Assembly: GCF_016127315.1 (NCBI RefSeq)
Contig: NZ_CP065997.1
Span: 806,001-870,000 of the forward strand
Length of the DNA: 64,000 nucleotides
Direction: 5' to 3'
Source: Achromobacter deleyi
GTDB lineage: Bacteria > Pseudomonadota > Gammaproteobacteria > Burkholderiales > Burkholderiaceae_B
How positions within the stretch are numbered: the first letter of the stretch is position 1; the number at the start of each line of letters is the position of its first letter. The translations under genes and the position numbers were made by a program. Under the pieces are notes generated by a model. The model searched no databases and was not told the DNA's origin. It was given only the letters and a program-made list of their open reading frames with translations. Shown in pieces: positions 17,516 to 26,117 of the stretch.

Positions 17516-18616
17516 ATGAACCGTATCGACGCCGGCCTGCCCGCTTCCGCTTTCTCGTCCACGACCTCGCACGCCGACCTCCAGAACGGCCAGCAGCAGG
17601 TCGGCACGATGCTGGGCCAGGCCGCCATGACGGTGGACGGCGAGATCTCGCTGGCGGATTCGGCCGAGGAACTCAGCCTGCACATGGCCGAGAAGACCGA
17701 GGACAAGCACCACGCCGAACGCAAGATCGGCCGCGACGCCCCGCTGCAGCTGCTCAGCGCCGAGGCCATCGTGGCCTACCTGGCCGAGTCGCACGACGCC
17801 GACGCCCAGGAAAAACTGATCGAGCTGGCGCGCCACCTGCTGGCCGGCGGCGCCGACCCGCGCCAGGCCGCCGCCCGGGCGTTCGGCGACGCCACCCGCC
17901 AGTACCTCGGCCTGCAATACGCGCTGCGCCAGGGCGAGCGCGAAGGCGCTCCCGACGAAATACTGGACGGCCTGCGCGAGGCGCTGGCCGACCTGGAACT
18001 GGAAAGCGGTCCGCAGATACGCGCCAGCCTGAACACCGTCGGCGCCGCCGCCGGCTACGCCAATGACGCCCGCGGCGTGGCCGACTTCCAGCGCACCTAC
18101 CAGGACGTGGTGCTGGGCGAGGCCTCGCTGGCCAAGACCCTGTCGCTGGCGCTGGAACGCTTCGGCGGCAAGGACGTGGCGCGTGGCCTGCAGCAGCTGA
18201 TCCAGGCGCTCGGCCAGGACCTGGCCGCGGCCCGCCCCTCCACCAGCCAGGACCGGCTGCAGGCGCTGATGCAGGATCTCTATCAGCTGGGCGTGGCGGT
18301 CACGGTGCTCGACGGCTGCGGCGAGCTGGGCGAGAAAATGGCGCGCGAGCACGGCAAACCCCTGGCGGCCGACAAGCTGATGCTGGACCTGGTCAACGTC
18401 AGCAACGAGAAGTGGCTGTCCGAATCGCGTTTCGCGGCACTGGCGGCCACCCATGGCGCCGACAGCGTCGCCGCCCGCATCACCTTCCTGGGCGGCATCC
18501 GCGCGGTGCTCAAGGATCTGCCGCTGCCGATGTTCCCCGACCTGGACGCCCGCCAATCGGTCCTGAGCGCGACGCAACTGGCCCTGGACGCGGCCATCGA
18601 CGAGGAATACGAATGA
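17516..18616 (+). CDS. bopN: T3SS gatekeeper BopN (SctW; YopN and TyeA in one chain)
   Basis: 366 residues, the summed length of YopN and TyeA, which are separate in Yersinia. The N-terminus (MNRIDAGLPASAFSSTTSHA) is Ser/Thr-rich like a secretion signal. The HrpJ/InvE-type core contains DAPLQLLSAEAIVAYLAES and NTVGAAAGYANDARGVADFQ, and the C-terminal 90 residues (LQALMQDLYQLGVAVTVLDG) look like TyeA. It blocks secretion until contact with a host cell. ATG at 17516 is inferred from the promoter at 17445; no clear ribosome site is seen. The next gene overlaps by ATGA. Confidence 0.88.
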   Translation: MNRIDAGLPASAFSSTTSHADLQNGQQQVGTMLGQAAMTVDGEISLADSAEELSLHMAEKTEDKHHAERKIGRDAPLQLLSAEAIVAYLAESHDADAQEKLIELARHLLAGGADPRQAAARAFGDATRQYLGLQYALRQGEREGAPDEILDGLREALADLELESGPQIRASLNTVGAAAGYANDARGVADFQRTYQDVVLGEASLAKTLSLALERFGGKDVARGLQQLIQALGQDLAAARPSTSQDRLQALMQDLYQLGVAVTVLDGCGELGEKMAREHGKPLAADKLMLDLVNVSNEKWLSESRFAALAATHGADSVAARITFLGGIRAVLKDLPLPMFPDLDARQSVLSATQLALDAAIDEEYE

Positions 18617-18993
18617 ACAGCCTGGATCGCGCCCTGGCCGCCTTCGGCGAGACCATCGGCCTGGACCGGCTGGGCCTGGGGCCGCGCGGCAACCTGGCGC
18701 TGCAACTGGATTCGGGCCGCCGCGTCGCGATCGAGACGGCCGGCGACGAAGTGCTGGTCTACGTCTCCGAGCCGGTGCCCTACGACGCCGCGCCGCGCCT
18801 GCTGCAGGCCTGGCGGCGGGCCCACCATTCGCATCAGGCGGGCTACCCGGTCCAGGTGGCCCTGCGCGACCAGGACGGCATTCCCCGGCTGCTGGCGCTG
18901 ACCCGCCTGCCGGCCGACCAGACCGACGCCCCCGCGCTGCGGCGCGCGGTGGACACGCTGGCGCGCTGGCTCGACGACGCGCGCGCCGACTGA
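18613..18993 (+). CDS. SycN-like T3SS chaperone
   Basis: 126 residues with a class I chaperone look: an N-terminal helix LDRALAAFGETIGLDRLGLG, strands NLALQLDSGRRVAIET and VLVYVSEPVP, and a C-terminal helix. In Yersinia and Pseudomonas the order yopN-tyeA-sycN-yscX-yscY-yscV is fixed. This gene holds the sycN place, so BopN is the likely client. Its ATG overlaps the bopN stop (ATGA). Confidence 0.75.
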   Translation: MNSLDRALAAFGETIGLDRLGLGPRGNLALQLDSGRRVAIETAGDEVLVYVSEPVPYDAAPRLLQAWRRAHHSHQAGYPVQVALRDQDGIPRLLALTRLPADQTDAPALRRAVDTLARWLDDARAD

Positions 18994-19015
18994 CCCCGGA
19001 ACGGAGACCCACACC

Positions 19016-19423
19016 ATGTCCGATATGCGCATCAGCGGCTTCGCCTTCGACCGGGGCCTGGACGGCATCAGCTACGCCGGCCGCGAAACCACCGGTCAGC
19101 ACCTGCCGGAACGCCAGGAGCTGGCGCCGCCGGCCGATGGCGTCAAGGCGCAGCTGGCGCAACTGCTCGACACCCCGAACATCGACCGCTACCTCGACGG
19201 CCAGCTGCGCCCCACGGTCGCCAACCGCGACCTGCTGCTGCCCGGCAAGTTCGCCCAGGCCCTGCAGGCGACGCTGGAAGGCCTGTCCGCCGCGGCCGAA
19301 CAAAGCCAGGACCGCAATCCCGAGGACGCCCGCGCGCTGAACCGCGCGGTGCGGCTGCTCAAGGACGAGGCCGGCCTGCGCGACCTGGTCGCCATGTACC
19401 GCAGCGCGCTGTACCAGGGATGA
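19016..19423 (+). CDS. sctX: T3SS export protein SctX (YscX family)
   Basis: 135 residues. YscX-type proteins are early secreted and required for export in Ysc-family systems. The start MSDMRISGFAFDRGLDGISY resembles the family N-terminus. The C-terminal helix ends in LKDEAGLRDLVAMYRSALYQ, which matches the YscX tail. acggagaccc precedes the ATG. It runs into sctY with an ATGA overlap, the usual pairing of YscX with its chaperone YscY. Confidence 0.8.
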   Translation: MSDMRISGFAFDRGLDGISYAGRETTGQHLPERQELAPPADGVKAQLAQLLDTPNIDRYLDGQLRPTVANRDLLLPGKFAQALQATLEGLSAAAEQSQDRNPEDARALNRAVRLLKDEAGLRDLVAMYRSALYQG

Positions 19424-19791
19424 ACGCCTCCATGCCCCTGACGCCCGATGCCCGCGAGCTGCTCAGCCTGCTGGCCTATGTCTACCTGGAAAACAACCGG
19501 CCCGAAAAAACCGCCGTGGTGCTGAACGCGCTGCGCACCCTGGGGCTGGCCGACACCCGCCAGCTCGCCACGCTGGCGCTGGCGCAACTGCGCGCCGGCA
19601 AGCCCGACGCGGCCCTGTCGACGCTCGACCAGCTGGCCATGCAGGGCGGCGTCGACGCGCCCTTTCACCTGATCCGCTCGCAGGCGCTGTTGGCCCTGGA
19701 GCGGCGCGACGAGGCCGCCGCGGCCATGCGCGCCTACGTTGCCCTGCGCCCCGCCGTGGCGGTCGCCCCCACCGAAGCAGAAACGACTTGA
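19420..19791 (+). CDS. sctY: SctX chaperone SctY (YscY family, TPR)
   Basis: 123 residues with three TPR-like helix pairs, including ELLSLLAYVYLENNRPEKTA and LATLALAQLRAGKPDAALST. YscY binds YscX and the export gate SctV, and here the gene sits between sctX and the sctV gene bcrD. It overlaps sctX by ATGA, and its stop lies just before bcrD. Confidence 0.8.
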   Translation: MNASMPLTPDARELLSLLAYVYLENNRPEKTAVVLNALRTLGLADTRQLATLALAQLRAGKPDAALSTLDQLAMQGGVDAPFHLIRSQALLALERRDEAAAAMRAYVALRPAVAVAPTEAETT

Positions 19792-19799
19792 GCCGCCCC

Positions 19800-21893
19800 A
19801 TGCAAGCCCTGAACCGCGTCGTCGCCGTCGCCACCAGCCGCAACGATATCGTCCTGGCGGTCCTGATCGTCTCGATCATTTTCATGATGATCCTGCCGCT
19901 GCCGACGACCCTGGTCGACGTGCTGATCGGCGCCAACATGACGCTGTCGGCCATCCTGCTGATGGTGGCCATGTACCTGCCGTCGCCGCTGGCGTTCTCG
20001 TCGTTCCCCTCGGTGCTGCTGGTCACCACGCTGTTCCGCCTGGGCATCTCGATCGCCACCACCCGCCTGATCCTGCTGCAGGGCGACGCCGGCCACATCA
20101 TCGAGACCTTCGGCAACTTCGTGGTCGGCGGCAACCTGATCGTCGGCCTGGTGGTGTTCCTGATCCTCACCATCGTGCAGTTCGTGGTCATCACCAAGGG
20201 CGCCGAGCGCGTGGCCGAAGTGGCGGCGCGCTTCTCGCTGGACGCCATGCCCGGCAAGCAGATGTCGATCGACGCCGACCTGCGCGCCGGCACCATCGAC
20301 ATGGACGAGGCGCGCAAGCGCCGCTCGGTGGTCGAAAAGGAAAGCCAGCTCTACGGCGCCATGGACGGCGCCATGAAGTTCGTCAAGGGCGACGCCATCG
20401 CCGGCCTCATCATCGTCGCGGTCAACCTGCTCGGCGGCATCCTCATCGGCACCATGCAGCGCGGCCTGACCGCCGGCGAAGCCGTGCAGGTGTACTCCAT
20501 CCTGACCATCGGCGACGGCCTGATCGCGCAGATCCCGGCGCTCTTCATCGCCATCTGCGCCGGCATCATCGTGACTCGGGTGCAGACCGGCGACGGCCCT
20601 TCCAACGTCGGCAAGGACATCGGCGCCCAGGTGCTGGCGCAGCCGCGCGCGCTGCTGATCGCCGCCGCCATCGCGGTCGGCATGGGCCTGATCCCCGGCA
20701 TGCCCACACTGACCTTCCTGGCGCTGGCCGCGGTGGTCGGCACCATCGGCTTCGTGCTGCTGCGCGGCACGCGCAAGGTGGTGGACGAGAAAACCGGCGA
20801 GATCACCGAGATCCCGGCCCTGGCGGCCGACGGCCAGAAGCCGCAGGCCAAGCCGCGCGCCGACGGCAGCGCCGAGTTCGCGCCCACGCTGCCGCTGATG
20901 ATCGACGTGGCCGCCGCGCTGCAGCGCAGCTTCGACGCCGACGAGCTCAACGAGGAACTGCTGAAGATCCGCCGCGCGCTGTACTTCGACCTGGGCGTGC
21001 CCTTCCCCGGCATCCAGCTGCGCTTCAACGACGCGCTGGCGGCGGACACCTACAACATCCTGTTGTCCGAAGTGCCGGTGTCGCAGGGCAAACTGCGGCC
21101 GGGCGCGGTGCTGGTGCGCGACACGGAACAGAACCTGCAGGCGCTGCAGGTTCCCTACGAAACCGACAAGCGCTTCCTCCCCAACATTGCCACGCTGTGG
21201 GTCGAGGCGCGCCTGGCGCAGACCCTGTCGGCCGCCGGCATTCCGTTCCTGGACCCGCACCAGGTGCTGACCTGGCACCTGGCCTTCGTGCTGAAGAAGT
21301 ATTCGTCGGATTTCATCGGCATCCAGGAAACCCGCTTCCTGCTGACGGCCATGGAAGACCGCTTCCCCGACCTGGTCAAGGAAGCGCTGCGCGTGATGCC
21401 AGTGCAGAAGATCGCCGAGATCCTGCAGCGGCTGGTGTCCGAGGACATCTCGGTGCGCAACCTGCGCGCGGTGCTGGAAGCGCTGATCGAATGGGGCCAG
21501 AAGGAAAAGGACTCGGTGCTGCTGACCGAATACGTGCGGGTCTCGCTCAAGCGCCACATCAGCTACAAGTATTCCAGCGGCCAGAACATCCTGCCCGCCT
21601 ACCTGTTGGCGCCCAATGTCGAAGAGACGGTGCGCGGCGCCATCCGCCAGACCTCGGCGGGCAGCTACCTGGCGCTCGACCCCAACGCCTCGCGCAAGCT
21701 GGTGGACAACATCAAGCGCGCCACCGGCGACCTGAGCGCGGCGGCGCAGAAGCCGGTGCTGCTGACCTCGATGGACATCCGCCGCTACCTGCGCAAGATG
21801 ATCGAACAGGACCTGTATGAGCTGCCGGTGCTGTCCTACCAGGAGCTGACCCAGGAAATCAACGTGCAGCCGCTGGCCAGGGTGGACCTGTGA
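19800..21893 (+). CDS. bcrD: T3SS export-gate protein BcrD (SctV/LcrD)
   Basis: 697 residues. The N-terminal half has about eight membrane helices with the family sequences SVLLVTTLFRLGISIATTR and ADLRAGTIDMDEARKRR (FHIPEP-type loop). The cytosolic half forms the nonameric ring that receives chaperone-substrate complexes. ATG at 19800 is my choice; an in-frame TTG at 19788 overlapping the sctY stop is possible. No clear ribosome site marks either start, so coupling to sctY is likely. Confidence 0.96.
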   Translation: MQALNRVVAVATSRNDIVLAVLIVSIIFMMILPLPTTLVDVLIGANMTLSAILLMVAMYLPSPLAFSSFPSVLLVTTLFRLGISIATTRLILLQGDAGHIIETFGNFVVGGNLIVGLVVFLILTIVQFVVITKGAERVAEVAARFSLDAMPGKQMSIDADLRAGTIDMDEARKRRSVVEKESQLYGAMDGAMKFVKGDAIAGLIIVAVNLLGGILIGTMQRGLTAGEAVQVYSILTIGDGLIAQIPALFIAICAGIIVTRVQTGDGPSNVGKDIGAQVLAQPRALLIAAAIAVGMGLIPGMPTLTFLALAAVVGTIGFVLLRGTRKVVDEKTGEITEIPALAADGQKPQAKPRADGSAEFAPTLPLMIDVAAALQRSFDADELNEELLKIRRALYFDLGVPFPGIQLRFNDALAADTYNILLSEVPVSQGKLRPGAVLVRDTEQNLQALQVPYETDKRFLPNIATLWVEARLAQTLSAAGIPFLDPHQVLTWHLAFVLKKYSSDFIGIQETRFLLTAMEDRFPDLVKEALRVMPVQKIAEILQRLVSEDISVRNLRAVLEALIEWGQKEKDSVLLTEYVRVSLKRHISYKYSSGQNILPAYLLAPNVEETVRGAIRQTSAGSYLALDPNASRKLVDNIKRATGDLSAAAQKPVLLTSMDIRRYLRKMIEQDLYELPVLSYQELTQEINVQPLARVDL

Positions 21894-21918
21894 ACCCGCC
21901 CGCAACCGGAGCCCCCTC

Positions 21919-23265
21919 ATGAGCGAAGCGCTGGAACTGCGCGTGCTGTCCGGCCTGCATCGCGATGCGCGCTGCCAGGTCGCGGACGGCGCCGTGCTGG
22001 GGGCCGACCCGGCCTGCGACATCGTGCTGGCCGACGACGGCATGGGCCCGCGCGCCGCGCGCGTGCGCATCGGCGAAGGCGGCTGGGACCTGGCGCTGGA
22101 CGATGGCGCGCCCAGCCAGCAACCCGGCACGCCGTTCAACCGGCCGGTGCCGCTGGGCCCGGTCTGGATCACCGTGGCTCGCCGCGGCGACCCCTGGGCC
22201 AACGCGCCCGACGCCGCCAACGACGCGCTGGCGCGCGTGGCGGCCGAACCGGACGCCGCGCCCGAAACGCTGCCCCCGATCGCGCCGGCGGCCACGCCGC
22301 CGGTCAGCGACGAAGACCGCCAGCTGGAACGGCGCCTGCCGCTGCCGCCCGCGCAGGGCCGGCGCCGCAAGCGTGACTCCTGGCCCATGGTGCTGGGCCT
22401 GGCCGCGGTGGTGCTGACCATCGTCGTCGCCATCGTCCTGACCCTGATGCCGCAATCCACCGCCAGCCGCGCGCCGCAGGTCGACCCGCGCCTGGCGGCC
22501 GCGGAAAAATCCGTGGGGCAGATCTCCGCGGTCTTCGAGCGCATGGGCCTGGCCTCGCGCCTGCACGTCTCGATGGCGCGCGACGGCGTGGTGACGGTGT
22601 CCGGCTGGGTGCGCAACGCCGCCGAACAGGATGCCGTGGCCTCGGCGCTGTCGCAGATCTGGCCGATGCCCGCCATGCGCATCAGCAACGAAGACGAGGT
22701 GGTGCGCACCGCCCGTACCGCGCTGCGCGCCTTCAACGTGCGCTACGAGCCGCGCTACGAGGGCGATGGCCGCCTGAACGTCGCCGGCATCGCCAGCAGC
22801 GCGCGCGAACGCGCCTCGGCGCTGGATGCGCTGCGCGCGCAACTGCCCGGCATGACGGTGCTGGGCAACAACATCGCGCTGACGCAGCAACTGAGCGACA
22901 CCTTGTCCAGCCAGTTGGTGGACGCGGGCCTGTCCGGCGTCACGCTCGCATGGAAACCCGACCACCTGGAGATCGCCGCCGGCGCGCTCGACGACGACCA
23001 GCAGGCCCGCCTGCAGGACGTGTTGAACGAGTTCAACCAGAACCACCTCGGCGTCGCCAGGCTGGCCGCGGCCAGCGCCTCGCCGGCGGCCGACAGCGTG
23101 CCGTTCGTGATCCGCAGCGTGGTCGGCGGGCCGCAGCCCTTCATCGTGCTGGAAGACGGCAGCAAGCTGCTGGTGGGCGGCGTCTACCGCAAGTACCGCC
23201 TGGTCTCCGTGGAAAACACCCGCATCATTTTCGAAGGCCCGCGCGCCGCCATCGTGACGCGCTGA
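21919..23265 (+). CDS. bscD: T3SS inner-membrane ring protein BscD (SctD)
   Basis: 448 residues. An N-terminal FHA-like domain (LELRVLSGLHRDARCQVADG) is followed by a Pro/Ala linker and one membrane helix (VLGLAAVVLTIVVAIVLTLM, near residues 157-176). The periplasmic part has BON-type repeats with LHVSMARDGVVTVSGWVRNA. SctD forms the outer of the two inner-membrane rings, around BscJ. ggag stands before the ATG at 21919. Confidence 0.93.
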   Translation: MSEALELRVLSGLHRDARCQVADGAVLGADPACDIVLADDGMGPRAARVRIGEGGWDLALDDGAPSQQPGTPFNRPVPLGPVWITVARRGDPWANAPDAANDALARVAAEPDAAPETLPPIAPAATPPVSDEDRQLERRLPLPPAQGRRRKRDSWPMVLGLAAVVLTIVVAIVLTLMPQSTASRAPQVDPRLAAAEKSVGQISAVFERMGLASRLHVSMARDGVVTVSGWVRNAAEQDAVASALSQIWPMPAMRISNEDEVVRTARTALRAFNVRYEPRYEGDGRLNVAGIASSARERASALDALRAQLPGMTVLGNNIALTQQLSDTLSSQLVDAGLSGVTLAWKPDHLEIAAGALDDDQQARLQDVLNEFNQNHLGVARLAAASASPAADSVPFVIRSVVGGPQPFIVLEDGSKLLVGGVYRKYRLVSVENTRIIFEGPRAAIVTR

Positions 23266-23287
23266 CATCCCAACCGCCCCTGCCGCC

Positions 23288-23560
23288 ATGACCGATCCGA
23301 CTGCCCTGACCGAACTGGAACAACGCCTGGCCGCCCCCGGCGGCGGCGCCTTGCGCGCCGCCCTGTCGCAACGGCTCGCCGAACTGGAACACACTGCCGG
23401 CCAGCGCCTGGATTCTGGCCTGGTGCCGGTCGCGTTCCAGCAATACCAGGCGGTGGCGCAGGCCGCCGCCGCCGCGCGCGCGGTGCTGGCCGCGCTGCCG
23501 CTCGATCCCCGCGAAGGCGCCGACGCGCCGCCCGCCGCTTTTTCTCCCCTGAATCGCTAG
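23288..23560 (+). CDS. bscE: Needle chaperone candidate BscE (SctE/YscE-like)
   Basis: 90 residues, helical and Ala/Gln-rich (LTELEQRLAAPGGGALRAAL). YscE-type proteins are about this size and hold the needle subunit in the cytosol together with the TPR protein YscG. The place between bscD and bscF is that of yscE between yscD and yscF. Sequence conservation is too low to prove it by eye. Confidence 0.75.
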   Translation: MTDPTALTELEQRLAAPGGGALRAALSQRLAELEHTAGQRLDSGLVPVAFQQYQAVAQAAAAARAVLAALPLDPREGADAPPAAFSPLNR

Positions 23561-23570
23561 GAGACGCATC

Positions 23571-23837
23571 ATGGCTTTGAACGGTTTGACCGGCTCGTCC
23601 GGCCTGAATTTCAACAGCGTGAACAACACGATCTACGACAGCATCCGCTCGCAGGAAAGCAACCTGCAGACGACGCTGTCCAACCTGCGCACCAACGCCG
23701 ACGGCAGCGTGTCGCAGGCGGACATGTTGAAGATGCAGCAACAGGTGCAGCAATGGACCATGCTGATCGAGATCCAGAGCACGATCACCAAGCAGATCGC
23801 GGACTCGCTCAAGGGCGTGATCCAGAAAGCCAGCTGA
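23571..23837 (+). CDS. bscF: T3SS needle subunit BscF (SctF)
   Basis: 88 residues, typical of needle proteins. The helical hairpin has NNTIYDSIRSQESNLQTTLS, a turn with NADGSVSQADMLKMQQ, and the C-terminal polymerisation helix WTMLIEIQSTITKQIADSLK. aggagacgcatc before the ATG is a strong ribosome site, as expected for an abundant subunit. It is the last gene of the plus-strand unit; no clear terminator follows in the 27 bases before the convergent chaperone gene. Confidence 0.95.
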   Translation: MALNGLTGSSGLNFNSVNNTIYDSIRSQESNLQTTLSNLRTNADGSVSQADMLKMQQQVQQWTMLIEIQSTITKQIADSLKGVIQKAS

Positions 23838-23864
23838 GCCGGCTCCGGCGCCCGCCGCGCGGGT

Positions 23865-24308
23865 TCAGACAGACTGCATCATGAAGGCGGGATTGCGCCA
23901 CGGCGCGTCCGCGCCCGGCTCGGCGCGCGCGGCGCGCTTCTCCCAGGCCTCGACCTGGTTGAGCAGCGCATCGATCGCGGCCAGCAGCGCGTCCGCGCCG
24001 CATTGTTCGCGCGCCACGCCCAACTGCAGGTGCATGCGGCCATCCGGGGCCGCGCACGCCACCACGCCGCCGCCCGCCTGCAGGAAGTTGCCCTGCGCGG
24101 CCAAGAGCGCCAGCGCGCCGTCCATCTTGCCCCCGCCCACCGCGCACGACAGCAGGATCTGGCCGCGCGCGCCATGCGCCATCACCTGCACCAGGTGACG
24201 GCCATCGAAGGCCAGCTGGCACAGGCCGCCCTCGGCGGGCGCCAGCGCGGGAATGCCCAGGGCCTGGCCGAGTTCGGAAAGCACCTGGGCGAATTGAGGG
24301 TCTGACAC
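23865..24308 (-). CDS. CesT-family T3SS chaperone, orphan, client unknown
   Basis: 147 residues with the class I chaperone pattern: helix FAQVLSELGQALGIPALAPA, strands CQLAFDGRHLVQVMAH and ILLSCAVGGGK, then HLQLGVAREQCGADALLAAI. The tail (WRNPAFMMQSV) is unlike BscW. Such chaperones usually sit beside their effector, but the next gene is metabolic and transcribed separately. The client may be an effector encoded elsewhere, as BtcA and BteA are in Bordetella. It is convergent with bscF. Confidence 0.75.
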   Translation of the reverse strand: MSDPQFAQVLSELGQALGIPALAPAEGGLCQLAFDGRHLVQVMAHGARGQILLSCAVGGGKMDGALALLAAQGNFLQAGGGVVACAAPDGRMHLQLGVAREQCGADALLAAIDALLNQVEAWEKRAARAEPGADAPWRNPAFMMQSV

Positions 24309-24480
24309 GGTGACGAGTGGCGATGCCGGCGCGCCGGGCGCGGCCGCGCGAAGCGCGAGATGGACGAAGCGCCATTATGGCACCCGCGCCGCGCGAATCC
24401 CAAGCCTCGGCAGCTCGAACGCCTGGGCCGCTTGCGGCGGCTGCCGGACTTCGAGCATGGACACAAGGACAGCGGGCGAT

Positions 24481-25959
24481 TCAGAGCGGCACCGCCGCCC
24501 TGGCCTCGCACACCTTGGCCAGGCGGCGCGGATCGCCATCGAGCTCGCGCCACAGGCGCAGCAGCCGGTCCGCGCCGCTGCTGCGCGCATCCACCGCGTA
24601 ACGCGCATAGCCGAGCCAATGCCGTTCCTGCGGCGCCAGCCCGCCTTCGGCCACCGCCAGCACCTCGCCGGCCAGGGCATGCACCGCGGGATCGTGCAGC
24701 GCGTCGCGCATGGCGTCGGCGCGCATGGCCCGCAGGCGCAGCCAGCCCCATGACCGCAACAGATCCTCAGCTTGCGGCAAGTTGCGCATCAATCCCAGTT
24801 GCAGCGCCGACGGCGCCATCACCAGCGTCGTCGCCACCTCGCGTCCCGCCTCGCGCAGCAATTGCGCGTCGGCGAAGCCGGCGCCGGGCGCGCGGCCTTC
24901 GATGTAGCCGCTGGCGCCCAGCTGCGCGTACAGCTCCTCGATGCCGCCCGGCCGCCGCCAGGCTTCACGTAGCGCCTCCAGCGATGGCGGCGTCGCCAGC
25001 CGATAGCGCCAGCGCGCATCGAGGAAATGCGCGAACTGCGAATACTCGAAATGCGCGCCCTGCGGCGTGATGGTGACGCCCTCGCCGGTGTCCGACCGCC
25101 GGCCCGGCCAGCCGTCCGACGCCAGGAACGCCGACAGGCAGGGCGACCCGCGCAGGTATACGCCAGTGGCCGACTTGTAGCCATCGTCCGTCGCCAGCGG
25201 CAGGCAGCGGCTGGCGGTGCCGGGCGCGAACATCCAGCGGAAATAATCGCCCAGGTCCACGAACGGCCGTTCGGGCAGGCGTTGCAGGTGGTAGTCGCCG
25301 GCATAGCGCGAATGGCGGAACATGCGGTCCCACACCGTCAGCCGGTTTTCCTTCAGGCCGGTCGCGCGGCCGTTCTCCAGCGGACTGTTGGCGAAGATCG
25401 CGATGCTGGCCGGCGCCAGCGCCAGCACCACGTTGAGCGCGCGCGCCGCCTGCGTCACGTCCACCGACGTGCACGGGCTGTTCTGCGCCTTGGCATCGAT
25501 GCCCACGCGATGCAGCCATTCACGGTGGCCCACCAGCTCGCGGTAGATCGGCCGCGGCACGTGCACCGTCGCGTACCACGACGGGTCCAGCGTGCAGTCC
25601 GGATGTTCCGACGCATTCAGCAGCACCGCGCCTTCCGCTTCCAGCGCGCGGCTGGCATCGTGCAGTTCCAGCATGGTGCGCCGCGCCAGCTCGGCCAGTC
25701 CGCCGTCGTCTTCGGACACCGGCGCGAACGCGGTCTCGAGCAGGTTGAAGCCGTTGTCCAGGCCGCTTTCGCCGGCCGCCACCGACACGCCGACGATGCG
25801 CTCGCCGATGCGCGTCAGGCCAGGCGCCTCGCCACGTGCCGCCTTGATCGCGGCCAGCGCCTCGAAGTAGCCGCCCACCGGGTGACTGGCGCCGGTATCG
25901 CGCCGCGCCACCGCCATCTCCATTTCCAGCCCCAGCGTGCGTCCCGCGCGCGGCGTCAT
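24481..25959 (-). CDS. Glutamate-cysteine ligase-like (GCS2 family) carboxylate-amine ligase
   Basis: 492 residues. The N-terminal phrase RTLGLEMEMAVARRDTG is the Glu-rich metal/ATP motif of GCS2 ligases, and GFNLLETAFAPVSEDDGGL with ASEHPDC continues the family pattern. Such enzymes join glutamate to an amine through an acyl phosphate, as in gamma-glutamyl-cysteine synthesis. The true amine substrate is unknown, as YbdK-type relatives vary. The ATG at 25959 overlaps the stop of a 22-codon upstream ORF. No glutathione synthetase gene is nearby. Confidence 0.75.
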   Translation of the reverse strand: MTPRAGRTLGLEMEMAVARRDTGASHPVGGYFEALAAIKAARGEAPGLTRIGERIVGVSVAAGESGLDNGFNLLETAFAPVSEDDGGLAELARRTMLELHDASRALEAEGAVLLNASEHPDCTLDPSWYATVHVPRPIYRELVGHREWLHRVGIDAKAQNSPCTSVDVTQAARALNVVLALAPASIAIFANSPLENGRATGLKENRLTVWDRMFRHSRYAGDYHLQRLPERPFVDLGDYFRWMFAPGTASRCLPLATDDGYKSATGVYLRGSPCLSAFLASDGWPGRRSDTGEGVTITPQGAHFEYSQFAHFLDARWRYRLATPPSLEALREAWRRPGGIEELYAQLGASGYIEGRAPGAGFADAQLLREAGREVATTLVMAPSALQLGLMRNLPQAEDLLRSWGWLRLRAMRADAMRDALHDPAVHALAGEVLAVAEGGLAPQERHWLGYARYAVDARSSGADRLLRLWRELDGDPRRLAKVCEARAAVPL

Positions 25960-26024
25960 CGCGCCGCTCCCGCGGCGCGCGGGCAGCTCCGGCGGTCCGG
26001 AACGGAAAGGGTGGCGGCGTGCAT
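25956..26024 (-). CDS. 22-codon upstream ORF coupled to the GCS2-type ligase
   Basis: A short frame (MHAATLSVPDRRSCPRAAGA, then AR) starts at ATG 26024 with caaggagacagtcttg before it, the best ribosome site in this stretch. Its TGA overlaps the ligase ATG as ATGA. It may be a leader peptide that controls ligase translation. It may also mean the ligase frame has an upstream sequencing error. No homolog is recognised. Confidence 0.4.
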   Translation of the reverse strand: MHAATLSVPDRRSCPRAAGAAR

Positions 26025-26117
26025 CAAGACTGTCTCCTTGTTCTGTTGGCGCAGGGCGCGCCGCAAGCTGAGTAACACCGATGGCGCCGCCGTTCCCCGG
26101 CGGCCGGCGAGATCGCC

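Noticed and set aside
17351..22736. Long minus-strand frames opposite bopN, bcrD and bscD (650 and 1000 codons)
   Set aside because: Antisense shadows of clear T3SS genes with His/Gln/Arg-rich composition.
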